64,000 nt of DNA from Terriglobia bacterium (GCA_020072645.1 JAIQGK010000001.1:248001-312000); one strand, 5' to 3'; numbered from the stretch's first letter, positions 19,330 through 28,489 are shown. Numbers and translations: made by a program. Notes: generated by a model from the letters alone, not told the origin.

Positions 19330-19854
19330 TCATTCCAGCGTGAATTCCCAGCCACAATACTGGTCCTGAGCCGCATCGGGAGGACAGTGCAGGCATGCCG
19401 TACGAATACGGGAATCGATGGTTCTAGCAAAGGTTTCGAACTCTACGATGCCTACACTCTTGCATGGGAAGTCGGGTAGGCCCTTGCGTCGCCGGGTCTC
19501 CTGGACTCGACACACATCCATGAAGAAGCGCAGGCGCCGGCGATCATCTGACCATTCGGTTCGTTGTGCATTGATGACGCTGTAGAGACGCAAGCCCAAG
19601 GCTTTCTCCAAAGCCGCAAGACCACCATCTGGCTTGATGTTGAAGGTGGCCATGATGCGTCGCGCTTCTGCTGCAGCGAACTGTTTCCACGAGAGGGCAT
19701 CCAACTCGATGGCAACGTCCTGTCCTAAGCGTTCTTCCGCCGCAAGAAACCAGCAACCATCGTGCGCGAGCCAGTTCTTCGCGAACATTTCCAATGCCCG
19801 GAGCAGGTCGTCACGGCCCATTTCGGCGAACACGTTTGGTGATTTAGAAGGCAT
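19330..19854 (-). CDS. conserved protein, DUF6125-like
   Basis: A 174-residue soluble protein. The N-terminus RDDLLRALEMFAKNWLAHDGCWFLAAEERLG and the C-terminal cysteine region (RTACLHCPPD...QYCGWEFTL) resemble the small cytosolic proteins grouped as DUF6125, whose function is not established. Four C-terminal Cys residues could bind a metal. It is convergent with the P-ATPase gene (26 bp between stops) and looks monocistronic. Confidence 0.6.
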   Translation of the reverse strand: MPSKSPNVFAEMGRDDLLRALEMFAKNWLAHDGCWFLAAEERLGQDVAIELDALSWKQFAAAEARRIMATFNIKPDGGLAALEKALGLRLYSVINAQRTEWSDDRRRLRFFMDVCRVQETRRRKGLPDFPCKSVGIVEFETFARTIDSRIRTACLHCPPDAAQDQYCGWEFTLE

Positions 19855-20003
19855 GTATTTGCTTCACATGTTTTAAGGCTACCCCGGGACTAATTTTAGT
19901 CGCTTAATGATGCTGGAAAGTCTCTTGCTTCTGAGAAGCGCAAAAACTGGATCGGACGATAGCATTTAAAATTGCACCTGTCAGTTCGTAGAAGGGGAAT
20001 GCC

Positions 20004-20240
20004 TCAAGGGCCATACCCCTTTTGCTTTCGGTTCTTACCGGACATGCCGCGCGGCCAGTTCGGCATTCCCATCTCATCTCGCAAGGTGATCGTTTTGCCG
20101 CCACTGGTGATCTGGCCGGCCATAAATATCTCGCCTCGACGGGTGTTAGCCTTCGCTCCGAGCACCTCTACCTGATCGCCTTTCTTGAGGTCCAGCTTTT
20201 GGTCGCTCAAGAAGCAGGCAACACATTTGTAATCATCTGC
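20004..20240 (-). pseudogene. 5'-truncated OB-fold (BOF-like) paralogue
   Basis: The reading frame carries the C-terminal half of the family seen at 11,893: ACFLSDQKLDLKKGDQVEV and ITLRDEMGMPNWPRG line up with SWYIDNQDVKLAPNDKIEV and LMLRDSSGFPAWSGW. There is no signal peptide or N-terminal strands, an in-frame TGA stands just upstream of 20,240, and the only internal start is a TTG at 20,210 without a ribosome site. I read it as a truncated copy; a short cytosolic version starting at the TTG cannot be excluded. Confidence 0.6.
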
Positions 20241-20292
20241 TCATATAGCTATATAGCTACCTTCATTACAAGACGAAGGCCGATGATTTTAC

Positions 20293-20308
20293 CGTGACGG
20301 CTGTCACG
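20293..20308. promoter_or_regulatory. palindrome CGTGAC-GGCT-GTCACG (CRP/FNR-like)
   Basis: A perfect 6-bp inverted repeat that keeps the GTGA-N6-TCAC geometry of the CRP/FNR family. It lies about 55-70 bp upstream of the truncated OB-fold gene, the same relation as the dyad at 12,406 has to the full-length paralogue. This suggests the promoter was duplicated with the gene. Confidence 0.5.
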
Positions 20309-20475
20309 CACCGATGTGTGAAGGGAATATCTTTGCTGATCTCCGGAGTTGGTTGGCCATGCTGTTGATTTAGCGGACGCGCCAGCAAACCCCTCCATTC
20401 GACTAGTCCATAAAGTTGGCACTTGATAACAGCACGAGAATTCGAGGAGGCCCGTACCTGTTTTTTTATCTTTTT

Positions 20476-20496
20476 GTACTGTATTGACTGTATTTT
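20476..20496 (+). repeat. imperfect direct repeat, copy 1
   Basis: A 21-base unit of the form GTACTGT-N3-GACTGTATT matching the unit at 20,719-20,739 in 17 of 21 positions; both follow a T-rich tract. They could be paired regulator half-sites or mobile-element debris. Confidence 0.4.
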
Positions 20497-20718
20497 CGTA
20501 TGATGCAGTTTTTTACGATCATAAATAAAATGCTGTGAAGGTCTCCTGCCCGGTGCCGTAAGTGGTATGTCTCTCTCCTGGCGTTCCGCAGCACCGGGCA
20601 CCTTATAGCGCTTGAGATAGAGCGCATGTCTAGGCCAGTTGCGCTTCGACGGCACACGATTTGAGCTATCGAGAACTCAAATCACCGAGATTGAAGATAC
20701 AGTGATTTTTTCTTTCAC

Positions 20719-20739
20719 GTACTGTCAAGACTGTATTCT
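20719..20739 (+). repeat. imperfect direct repeat, copy 2
   Basis: Second copy of the GTACTGT-N3-GACTGTATT unit, 243 bases downstream of the first and again preceded by a T-rich tract. Confidence 0.4.
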
Positions 20740-21106
20740 ATTTGCGGGCGTCTTTAATGACGATAGTCTTGCAACAAGAGGATGCTAAACGCTCTCACAA
20801 GAGGATCTCCGAAACTCATCTCCTGCCTGGTGGTTTCTACGGCAACCAGAAGTTGACCGGTGGAGCACCAGGCAGCATTTTTGCGCATCGAGAGGCTCCT
20901 TGTTAATATCCGTAGGGCCGTGCGGCTTAGCTGTTTCTAAAGATGCGATCGCCATGATTGCACTGTAAAAAGCGGATTCAGATCCTCCCAACAGTCAGTT
21001 TTTGGAAGCCCAAGCTTACGAACGGCATCGATGAGCCCGTTTCAATGGAGTAAGCTGAGAATGGCATCGCTTTGAAACTGGCTGTTGCCTCTAAGAGAAT
21101 TCGAAT

Positions 21107-22462
21107 ATGTGGAGCCGACAAGCGATTAAATCTCGCTCTTCTTTTGTATTGGCACTTGGTTTTGGAACCCTGATTGCCCTCATCGCCATTCTTGGAATTG
21201 GTGCGATCCGCCGCGCCAGGGCTATCTACAACGAAATGGAAAGCGTTCAAAGTGCGTACCTGCAGACGGAGACGTTCCGGCGGGATATTGCGACGGATAT
21301 GTACCTAGCGGACATTCTTGTTCGCGACTACCTACTGGATCCTTCGCCTCAGAACGCGCCGCTTCACCGCCAACAGCTTTTGGAAATCCGTTCCTCGCTA
21401 CAGAAACGGCTAGACGTGCTGGCAACGCGCATGGCAGAGAGCGACAGCCCGCGACTCGAGCGCCTGCAAAGTGAGGTCCAGGGCTACTGGGATTCACTTG
21501 ATCCTATCTTTGCATGGACTCCTCAAGAAAAGGCCGAGCGGAGTTGGTCGTTCTTGCGCCACAATGTATTGCCCAGACGGCAGGCGGTTGTCGACCTTGC
21601 CCGCGAAATCGCAAAGCTGAACCGGGACAATCTGGAACGGGAGCGGGAGAGAACAAGAGACAGCCAGCAAGTGTTGCAAGCATTTCTCTCACGAATGCTG
21701 ACATTCGCTCTCGCGTTTGGCACTCTCGTGGCCTTTCTGACTACCTACCGGGTCGCCACGCTGGAAAGAAGACACGAGGAACAACGAAGGGAGATTGAAC
21801 AAACGCAAGCTAACCTAAGAAAATTGTCGCGCAGACTGGTGCAGGCACAAGAGGGCGAGAGAAAGGCCCTTTCTCGAGAGTTGCACGATGAAGTGGGCCA
21901 GACGATGACCGCGCTGGGCATAGAAATTGGCCATTTGGAAAAGCTCCGTGCGGCGGACCCGCAGGCCTTTCATGACCACATCGAAGATGCAAAGCAGTTA
22001 AATATGAAAGCGATGCGTGCGATACGTGACCTTGCCATGGGCCTTCGTCCGTCCATGCTTGATGATCTTGGATTAGAGCCGGCGCTGCAATGGCAGGGCA
22101 GGGAATTCTCTCGCCACACGGGAGTATCCGCAAGCGTGCAGGTGGGTGGGATCCTCGACGATTTGTCGGAAGCTCAGCGTACCTCGATCTATCGAGTCGT
22201 CCAGGAAGCGCTCACCAATTGCGCTAGACATGCAAAAGCCAAGAACGTCCTGGTCTCGGTACGGGCTGAGGACGATCAGGTAGTTGTGGTGGTGCAGGAT
22301 GATGGGGTCGGTTTTGACCCTTCTGCCCGCTTGCGTAGCGGGCTTGGATTGCTCGGCATGCAGGAGAGGATCCAGGAACTGGAAGGTTCGCTGAAGATTA
22401 TTTCCGGGCGTGGCAGAGGTACGACCTTAAGGGCCGAGATTCCGATCGGGGTTCCGGCATGA
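21107..22462 (+). CDS. sensor histidine kinase, NarL/DegS (HisKA_3) type
   Basis: A 451-residue membrane kinase. TM1 is at about 10-30, an extracytoplasmic helical sensor domain (CHASE3-like in size) at about 35-190, TM2 at about 196-217, then a coiled coil. The HisKA_3 dimerisation helix carries the phospho-acceptor H260 in RELHDEVGQTMTALG. The ATPase domain shows the N-box NCARHAKA, DDGVGFD and GLGLLGMQER. It overlaps the next gene by four bases (ATGA), so it phosphorylates that response regulator. The signal is unknown. Confidence 0.93.
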   Translation: MWSRQAIKSRSSFVLALGFGTLIALIAILGIGAIRRARAIYNEMESVQSAYLQTETFRRDIATDMYLADILVRDYLLDPSPQNAPLHRQQLLEIRSSLQKRLDVLATRMAESDSPRLERLQSEVQGYWDSLDPIFAWTPQEKAERSWSFLRHNVLPRRQAVVDLAREIAKLNRDNLERERERTRDSQQVLQAFLSRMLTFALAFGTLVAFLTTYRVATLERRHEEQRREIEQTQANLRKLSRRLVQAQEGERKALSRELHDEVGQTMTALGIEIGHLEKLRAADPQAFHDHIEDAKQLNMKAMRAIRDLAMGLRPSMLDDLGLEPALQWQGREFSRHTGVSASVQVGGILDDLSEAQRTSIYRVVQEALTNCARHAKAKNVLVSVRAEDDQVVVVVQDDGVGFDPSARLRSGLGLLGMQERIQELEGSLKIISGRGRGTTLRAEIPIGVPA

Positions 22463-23109
22463 ACAAAGTTCAGATCCTAATCGCTGATGATCACGGCATT
22501 GTGCGAAAAGGCCTGCGGCTCCAGTTGGAGCAAAGCCCGGATTTTCAGGTTGTCGGAGAGGCCGCAGATGGCCGCGAAGCAGTGCGGATGACCGAAGAGC
22601 TGAAGCCGGATGTGGTGTTGATGGATATTGCGATGCCGAATCTCAACGGCATTCAGGCTACAGCCCAAATCGTCAAGCGAAGCCCACGTACGGGGGTCAT
22701 CATACTAAGCATGCACTCTGACGAGAGTTACTTGATACGAACGCTGGCGGCCGGCGCCAAAGGATATCTGTTGAAAGATACAGCTGAAGTTGATCTCTAC
22801 CGTGCAGTTCAGGTCGTTGCACAGGGTAAATCATTTTTCAGCCCGGCCATCGCGAACACCCTGCTGGAAGACTACATGCGCCAGCTTCAGCAGCGCGGCC
22901 TCCAGGATTCGTATGACTTACTCACGGATCGTGAGAAAGAGATCTTTCAGCTATTGGCGGAAGGCAAGTCAAACAAAGAAGTCGCCACCACGCTGAACCT
23001 TTCAACCAGTACCGTTGAAACCCATCGCACGCGGCTGATGCAGAAGCTCGATTTGCACAGCTCGGCAGAAATCGTTCTATACGCGGTCAGAAAAAAGATC
23101 ATTTCATAA
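22459..23109 (+). CDS. response regulator, NarL/FixJ family
   Basis: A 216-residue regulator with a receiver domain (acidic pair D10/D11, phospho-acceptor D56 in VVLMDIAMP, K105-type lysine in GYLLKD) and a LuxR-type helix-turn-helix (LTDREKEIFQLLAEGKSNKEVA...STVETHRTRLMQKL). Its start overlaps the kinase stop by four bases. Targets are unknown; the neighbouring trehalose genes, 170 bp downstream, are candidates by position only. Confidence 0.94.
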   Translation: MNKVQILIADDHGIVRKGLRLQLEQSPDFQVVGEAADGREAVRMTEELKPDVVLMDIAMPNLNGIQATAQIVKRSPRTGVIILSMHSDESYLIRTLAAGAKGYLLKDTAEVDLYRAVQVVAQGKSFFSPAIANTLLEDYMRQLQQRGLQDSYDLLTDREKEIFQLLAEGKSNKEVATTLNLSTSTVETHRTRLMQKLDLHSSAEIVLYAVRKKIIS

Positions 23110-23207
23110 GTCGCCTACCCTGATTTTCGTGTCTTTGTACTGGCCCTACAGTATTTCTCTGCAGGACAAATCCGCGTCATATTGGATGGAAGATGTGAGT
23201 AGCTTCT

Positions 23208-23253
23208 TGCCCGGGCTGGAACATCCTTCTGTTCCCATGCGCCAGCCCGGGCA
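23208..23253. promoter_or_regulatory. 12-bp perfect inverted repeat before otsB
   Basis: TGCCCGGGCTGG (23,208-23,219) and CCAGCCCGGGCA (23,242-23,253) can pair perfectly across a 22-base loop. The structure ends 25 bases before the otsB ATG. No T-tract follows, so it is not a standard terminator; it may affect otsB translation or be an operator. Confidence 0.5.
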
Positions 23254-23278
23254 TCGCGAATCACGTTAGGAGCGCCCA

Positions 23279-24073
23279 ATGAGTACAGCCGCCCTCAAAT
23301 GTGACGTGAGCCCTTTCTTTGACCAATTGCGCACAGCTACCGAGCGGCTCCTGTTGCTCGACTATGACGGCACAATCGCTCCCTTTTCAACAGACCGCAA
23401 ACGGGCGCTTCCTTACCCATCCGTGGCGGAACTCCTGGAGAGCATTCGCTGCACGTGCAGGACCAGAGTCGTCTTGATCAGCGGCCGCTCCGCGGACGAG
23501 ATCCCATCTCTCCTGGGACTTGCCTGCCATCCCGAAATTTGGGGAGTGCACGGGTTGGAACGTCTATTTCCCGACGATCGGCATCAAGTCGTCTATCTTA
23601 GCGAGAATACCTTGCAAGCGCTGGCGGAGGCCCGTGGAATCCTCGACCGGGCAGGTTTGACTGAGCTGTGCGAATTCAAAGCAGGAGCAGTGGCGGTCCA
23701 TTGGCGCGGACTCAGCCAGCGGCATGTCGAAGAAATTCGAGCACAGATTTACAGTTTGCTGGGCCCGCTTGCATGCCGAGGTAATCTTCTACTGACAGAG
23801 TTTGATGGTGGCGCAGAATTAAAAGCGCGAGGGGCCAACAAGGGGTATGCCGTCAAGACATTGTTGTCTGAGACAGATGACTCCGTCCCAGTGGCATACC
23901 TCGGCGATGATGCCACGGACGAGGATGCGTTCCAGGCGATGGAGGACCGTGGCCTGCCGGTATTGGTAAATCGAAAATGGCGGTCGACCCGGGCGAAGAT
24001 GTGGATTCAACCTCCGGAAGAACTGCTGCAGTTTCTAAATGACTGGATTCGGGCCTGCGGTGGTGACGTATGA
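23279..24073 (+). CDS. otsB: trehalose-6-phosphate phosphatase
   Basis: A 264-residue HAD-superfamily phosphatase that converts trehalose 6-phosphate to trehalose. Motif I LLLDYDGTIAPF carries the nucleophile D28 and general acid D30, motif II is LISGRS, WGVHGLERLF follows, and motif IV is YLGDDATDEDAF. TTAGGAGCGCCCA precedes the ATG. The stop overlaps the otsA start (ATGA), giving an otsB-otsA order with coupled translation. Trehalose protects against desiccation and osmotic stress. Confidence 0.95.
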   Translation: MSTAALKCDVSPFFDQLRTATERLLLLDYDGTIAPFSTDRKRALPYPSVAELLESIRCTCRTRVVLISGRSADEIPSLLGLACHPEIWGVHGLERLFPDDRHQVVYLSENTLQALAEARGILDRAGLTELCEFKAGAVAVHWRGLSQRHVEEIRAQIYSLLGPLACRGNLLLTEFDGGAELKARGANKGYAVKTLLSETDDSVPVAYLGDDATDEDAFQAMEDRGLPVLVNRKWRSTRAKMWIQPPEELLQFLNDWIRACGGDV

Positions 24074-25548
24074 ATTCCAAAGGCCGGCTAATCATCGTCG
24101 CCAATCGCCTCCCGGTGAACATTGAGCGTACAAGCGAGGGGCTAAACGTCCAGCCGAGTTCTGGAGGGCTTGTCTCGGCGCTACTGCCGATTTTCAAACG
24201 CAACGGCGGAGTTTGGGTGGGATGGCCGGGCATTGACCATGAACCAGGAGTCGATTCAATCTTGCGAACGGAATGCGCGCCGGATTATTGCCTTGAGCCT
24301 GTGTTCCTGACAGATGCCGAAAAAACTTTTTTTTATGACGGCTGCTGCAACGAGATACTTTGGCCTTTGTTCCATGACCTCCCATCCAGATGCAACTTCG
24401 ATCCGCTGTACTGGATTTCTTACACGCAAGTTAATGAGAAATTTGCTGACTCTGTCGAAGCTGTTGCGCATCGTACCGACTGTATCTGGGTGCACGATTA
24501 TCATCTGATGATGCTCGCCGATCGCCTGCGCGCACGCGGCATCGGCTCGTCCTTGGCTTACTTCCATCACATCCCTTTCCCGTCCCCGGATATCTTTGAG
24601 AAACTCCCATGGAGCAAAGAAATCCTTCGGGCATTACTTCAGTTCCAGTTGCTGGGATTTCAAACAAAGCGTGACCAAAGAAACTTTGTGGCGTGTGTCC
24701 GCCGCTGCCTCCAGGGTTCACGGGTCAAACGCATCGGCAAAAAATTGTTGGTCGGCGCCGGAGGCAAATATGCAGAAGTGGGTGCATTCCCGATTAGCAT
24801 CGACTTCACCGCCTATGCCAACGCATCACTCAGCCCGGAGACAATTGCCAGGCGTGATGCCATCCGCCACAGTCTTCGAGAAAAGCAACTTCTTATAGGC
24901 ATCGATCGTCTGGATTACACAAAAGGAATTCGCGAACGGCTGCTGGCATTCCGAACTCTTCTTGCGCGTGAGCCTGCACTTCGAGGCTGCGTTTCGCTCA
25001 TTCAGGTCATTGTGCCCAGCCGGGAGCAGATTGCTGAATACCACGAATACAAGGCGGATGTCGAACGCCTTGTAAGCGAGATCAATGGAGAATACAGCCG
25101 GCCTGATTGGTCGCCCATCACATATTTGCACCGATCTCTTGAAGGGACTGAACTCCTCGCACTCTACTGTGCCGCAGATGTCGCGCTGGTTACGCCCTTA
25201 CGAGACGGGATGAACCTGGTCGCAAAGGAGTTCTGTGCGGCGCGCTGCGATGAGCAAGGTGCTTTGGTGCTGAGTGAATTTGCCGGCTCTGCTGCGGAAC
25301 TCGGGGCAGGGGCACTCCTCGTTAATCCCTGCGATGTTGAAGGCATGGCGTCAACTCTTCGCCAGGCCCTGTGCATGCCCGACTCCGAACAGCGGGTCCG
25401 AATGCGTGCTATGCGCGGGGTGATCCAAGCGAATGATGTTTTTAAATGGTGCAAGACATTCTTTAGCGAGGCGACTCTGGTCAGAGCAGAACTCGCCTTT
25501 GCTGAGTGGCCTCCCTCACGATATCTAGCAGCTGCTGAAGCAGTCTGA
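24070..25548 (+). CDS. otsA: trehalose-6-phosphate synthase
   Basis: A 492-residue GT20 enzyme that joins UDP-glucose (or another NDP-glucose) and glucose 6-phosphate. It has the N-terminal VANRLPVN, the SSGGLVSAL loop, [11 protein letters not shown] near 140, [11 protein letters not shown] near 277 and the nucleotide-sugar site [16 protein letters not shown] near 375. It overlaps otsB by four bases and works with it in the two-step OtsA-OtsB pathway in the cytoplasm. Length and motifs are typical. Confidence 0.96.
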   Translation: MNSKGRLIIVANRLPVNIERTSEGLNVQPSSGGLVSALLPIFKRNGGVWVGWPGIDHEPGVDSILRTECAPDYCLEPVFLTDAEKTFFYDGCCNEILWPLFHDLPSRCNFDPLYWISYTQVNEKFADSVEAVAHRTDCIWVHDYHLMMLADRLRARGIGSSLAYFHHIPFPSPDIFEKLPWSKEILRALLQFQLLGFQTKRDQRNFVACVRRCLQGSRVKRIGKKLLVGAGGKYAEVGAFPISIDFTAYANASLSPETIARRDAIRHSLREKQLLIGIDRLDYTKGIRERLLAFRTLLAREPALRGCVSLIQVIVPSREQIAEYHEYKADVERLVSEINGEYSRPDWSPITYLHRSLEGTELLALYCAADVALVTPLRDGMNLVAKEFCAARCDEQGALVLSEFAGSAAELGAGALLVNPCDVEGMASTLRQALCMPDSEQRVRMRAMRGVIQANDVFKWCKTFFSEATLVRAELAFAEWPPSRYLAAAEAV

Positions 25549-25708
25549 CCGGGAAGAATGAGAGGCATGTATACGGGCCCTAGAAGAGAGGCACTGGCTT
25601 GGTTCTGTTTTTTCCGGGAACTCCAGTTTCTCGAAGGCCGATTCGGGAATGAGCCTTCACACTTCTTAACCACGAAAAGGCACAGAACAGAACTAATGTT
25701 AGCAGTTG

Positions 25709-26062
25709 ATGATATCTATTTTGCTCATCGATGACGATCGCGAGCTAGGCATCCTGTTGCAGGAGTGCTTGCAAGAAGAGTTCGAGTTGCATCCGGCATT
25801 CGACGGGGTTAGCGGGTTACAAGAGGCATTGAGCCACTCATACGCCGCAGTTATCCTTGATCTCATGTTGCCATGCATGAGCGGGCTGGAGGTCCTCAAG
25901 CATCTCAGGAAAGAGAGCGCCATACCGGTGCTGGTTTTAAGTGCCTGCGGCAGCGACAAAAGCCGCATTGCGGCTCTTGAACTCGGCGCGGACGACTACC
26001 TTTCCAAACCGTTCCAGCTAAAGGAACTCGTGACAAGCTTGCGGGCTATTCTAACTGGCTGA
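25709..26062 (+). CDS. stand-alone receiver-domain protein
   Basis: A 117-residue OmpR-type receiver only: acidic pocket LIDDDRE, phospho-acceptor D51 in VILDLMLP, and the switch Lys in DDYLSKPFQ. The frame ends right after the last receiver helix, where an OmpR-family regulator would continue into a winged helix; none follows in any frame. It is either a single-domain CheY-like relay protein or a truncated regulator. I use the ATG at 25,709, one codon after a TTG; no strong ribosome site is visible. A small membrane protein gene follows about 85 bp downstream. Confidence 0.75.
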   Translation: MISILLIDDDRELGILLQECLQEEFELHPAFDGVSGLQEALSHSYAAVILDLMLPCMSGLEVLKHLRKESAIPVLVLSACGSDKSRIAALELGADDYLSKPFQLKELVTSLRAILTG

Positions 26063-26147
26063 AAATGTGTTCTTGAGCTGAACAGGAAGTGTTGAGCAAG
26101 CCGGCATCGCACTGGTGCCAAACGTTTTGTGTTATTCCATTGTTAAT

Positions 26148-26600
26148 ATGCGACCCGAGCATCCAATTCCGTCCCGCATGCGAATCTTTTTGATTTCGCT
26201 GTTTGCCTCATTTTTAGTGTTGGTGGTATCTCTTGTCATTCAGTGGCTTGTATACGATGACTGGCTACGTCACACGGGGCCGCTACGAATAGTCGGAACG
26301 GCTATTGCTGCCATGATCACTTTGGCCTTCATGCTTCGTTGGCAATATTCCATTCGCGAACAACAACGCAACATGATTCGTCGCTTCGAACTCATCTCAC
26401 ACATGAATGATCGGATTCGCAATGCACTTCAGGCGATTGAGTGTGTGACATATGTCGCTCAGCCGGAAGCAACCGCGGTCGTCAGACAAGAGGTCAACGC
26501 CATTGACAAGGTCTTGCGTGATGTACTTTCAGAGGCCGGCGTCATCTCTCTGGATCTTCCTCAGAAAGATCCAATGAAGGCCTCCCGAAAATCTGCCTGA
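26148..26600 (+). CDS. small two-TM protein, possible kinase-like remnant
   Basis: About 150 residues from the ATG at 26,148; the start is uncertain because no ribosome site is clear and the frame opens at 26,115. Two hydrophobic helices (about 13-33 and 48-66) precede a helical tail RRFELISHMNDRIRNALQAIE...VNAIDKVLRDVL that resembles the dimerisation helices of histidine kinases, but there is no ATPase domain and no canonical phospho-His motif. It follows the stand-alone receiver gene, so the two may be the shrunken remains of, or an accessory to, a two-component system. Function unknown. Confidence 0.55.
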   Translation: MRPEHPIPSRMRIFLISLFASFLVLVVSLVIQWLVYDDWLRHTGPLRIVGTAIAAMITLAFMLRWQYSIREQQRNMIRRFELISHMNDRIRNALQAIECVTYVAQPEATAVVRQEVNAIDKVLRDVLSEAGVISLDLPQKDPMKASRKSA

Positions 26601-26660
26601 CAGATTGGAATCGCGACGTGCATGGCTGCAAGAAGAACTTAACTGCCGAATCGATAAATA

Positions 26661-27668
26661 TCACTCTGGAGGCGCGTAGAATCCCTTTTTCGCGGAGACA
26701 TGCAACGGCGGAAGACCTTTTGGCGGCAGTAATTTAACTCGGATCTTGTGCCACTTGCCATCATGGGGCTTTATCGAGGGTTTGTAAGCGAGAACGTATT
26801 CGTCCCGAAGGGCGATCGCTATCTTCGCTGCGACATCAGGAAGATCGTTCAAGTTTGATACAGTGAAGCTCTCGCCACCGGTGGCTTCAGTGATGTCAGA
26901 AAGCAGTTCGGGCCCAAATTGTTCCTCCGGAGTAGTTGTAACCGCATCGAACAAACCTACGGCAAAAATCTGGACGTCAGCTTCTTCCACGCGCGATTTG
27001 ATCTCCCTTTCCGTGTAGCGGCTGTGATTGTCACCTCCATCAGAGATGATTAGCAACGCCTTGCGTTTATTGCGCGCCTCGCTCATAGCCGATAATGCGA
27101 GATAGATCGCATCGAGTAGCGCTGTACGCCCCTTCGGCTGGGTCAAAATGAGCTTGTCTTCGATCCTCTCAATTTTGCGGCTGAATCTGGATACGAGTTG
27201 CGGACGGTCAGAGAAGGTGATCAAAAAGAACTCATCTTCCGGATTGGCGATCTTCAGGAATTCAGTGACTGCTTGGCTGGCTTGAAGGACCTTGTCATTC
27301 ATGCTCCCGCTGATGTCAAAAATGATTCCGACTGACACCGGGCTATCTTCACTCCAGAGAGCCTGGACGCTCTCCTTCGCCTTGTCCTGATAGATCGCAA
27401 AGTTATCTTTATCCAGGCCGGTAACCAGACGATCCATTGAATCGGTCACCGTTGCAGGCACCAAGATTAGATCGACGTCCTCGCGAAAAGGCTTGAAGTG
27501 ATTGCCTGACTCTTGGGCTGAGGGATTCCTATTCGCTTGCGTGTCGCGCGGAGAGATATGTACGTTAACATCTTGGCAAACAGCTCGACCCGTTGAGGTC
27601 AGCATCGCACCGAGGGCGATTATGATCAAAGAAATAGGACGACGAGCAGCCCTGATCGACAATCGCAT
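26661..27668 (-). CDS. exported VWFA-related Acidobacterial protein
   Basis: About 335 residues from the ATG at 27,668, which has GGGAGG nine bases upstream. A signal peptide (about 10-30) leads to a short beta region (VDLILVPATVTDSMDRLVTGLDKDNF) and then a von Willebrand A domain with the metal-ion site DISGSMN (118-124), the Thr in KGRTALLDA and ISDGGDN. This is the architecture of the VWFA-related Acidobacterial family (TIGR03436 type). It probably acts in extracytoplasmic protein binding; no partner is nearby. Confidence 0.88.
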   Translation of the reverse strand: MRLSIRAARRPISLIIIALGAMLTSTGRAVCQDVNVHISPRDTQANRNPSAQESGNHFKPFREDVDLILVPATVTDSMDRLVTGLDKDNFAIYQDKAKESVQALWSEDSPVSVGIIFDISGSMNDKVLQASQAVTEFLKIANPEDEFFLITFSDRPQLVSRFSRKIERIEDKLILTQPKGRTALLDAIYLALSAMSEARNKRKALLIISDGGDNHSRYTEREIKSRVEEADVQIFAVGLFDAVTTTPEEQFGPELLSDITEATGGESFTVSNLNDLPDVAAKIAIALRDEYVLAYKPSIKPHDGKWHKIRVKLLPPKGLPPLHVSAKKGFYAPPE

Positions 27669-28261
27669 ATCGTGGCGCCTCCCGGCAATCAACCCCCAAA
27701 CAAGCGCTTCTTTACCTATTACCAAGGATGTACGGTTTTACTCAGCGGGTTGCTCTTTGTTATTTCTCATTCTCTCGTTTGCTTGAGCAGTGCATTTGCT
27801 GCAGTAACAACGGTAAACGCTGGGTCGACATTTGGGTTACCGGAACGAATCGCGACCGCACACAGCATAGTAAGAAACAGGTTCATTTGCCGGTTGCCGC
27901 GGTTTACCTACTCCTCGGAGTAGATTCTCATCTTCTTTGACGCCCTGCTTTGCTCTTGTCCTGATTTGACTCTTAGCACTGGAAATCGGCGCACTCGGAT
28001 GAGAACGGCGCGTGTCACTCAGACCTCTACATTTGGAGCCTTTCCTACGCGGCACCATGGGTAGCGGGTCTCGCCGGACGAAGCAAGACCCTGCCCCCGT
28101 TGGAAAGGAGATCACTCGACGATCGGAGATATTGTCATACGATTGGACCGCATCGGAAAATACAGCGTTGACAGTACAAGTGACAAAAAATCTCTGCAGC
28201 ATGCTTCAACGGCTCCTTTGCACCGTCTCGATTCCTCTACGCCTCATATCCTCTAAAAGGT
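27669..28261. other. no gene recognised
   Basis: About 590 bases with only short unrelated open frames on both strands. I see no RNA gene, repeat or clear promoter. Confidence 0.4.
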
Positions 28262-28489
28262 TTGGGGGACGCCATCCTCCTGCATCGTAAATATGGTGGC
28301 AAGGCTTACGGTCTCGTTGCCGAATCGGAGGCGCTTCAAGCCGTGTCCGTTCGCAAGTCGGTTCTTGAAAGCGCTAGATTCAATGTTCTTATCGCTCATA
28401 GCGGAGGAAAGCGCTCGATCTTTTTCACTCCGTTCCCGGAGACGCTTATCGATCTGATGCGCACCCTTAGCGATGATCCCCGTTCATAG
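28262..28489 (+). CDS. small hypothetical protein (doubtful)
   Basis: A 75-residue frame from a TTG, rich in ordinary protein-like composition (YGLVAESEALQAVSVRKSVL, IFFTPFPETLIDLMRTLSDD). The same frame stays open upstream to about 28,184 with no better start. No family is recognised, and it overlaps the minus-strand candidate at 28,396 by 94 bases, so at most one is likely real. It could be the tail of a decayed gene. Confidence 0.3.
   Translation: MGDAILLHRKYGGKAYGLVAESEALQAVSVRKSVLESARFNVLIAHSGGKRSIFFTPFPETLIDLMRTLSDDPRS

Larger units (their letters stand above)
20309..21106. other. AT-rich intergenic region with repeats
   Basis: No convincing gene in about 800 bases. It holds a pair of imperfect direct repeats (annotated separately) and a 9-bp inverted repeat GCCCGGTGC / GCACCGGGC around 20,550-20,605 that could form a long-loop hairpin. 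Neither has an assigned role. Confidence 0.4.

Noticed and set aside
25709-26062. The TGA ending the receiver gene as a second selenocysteine codon
   Set aside because: No coding sequence of any known output domain continues beyond it and the residue position is not one where a redox residue is expected.
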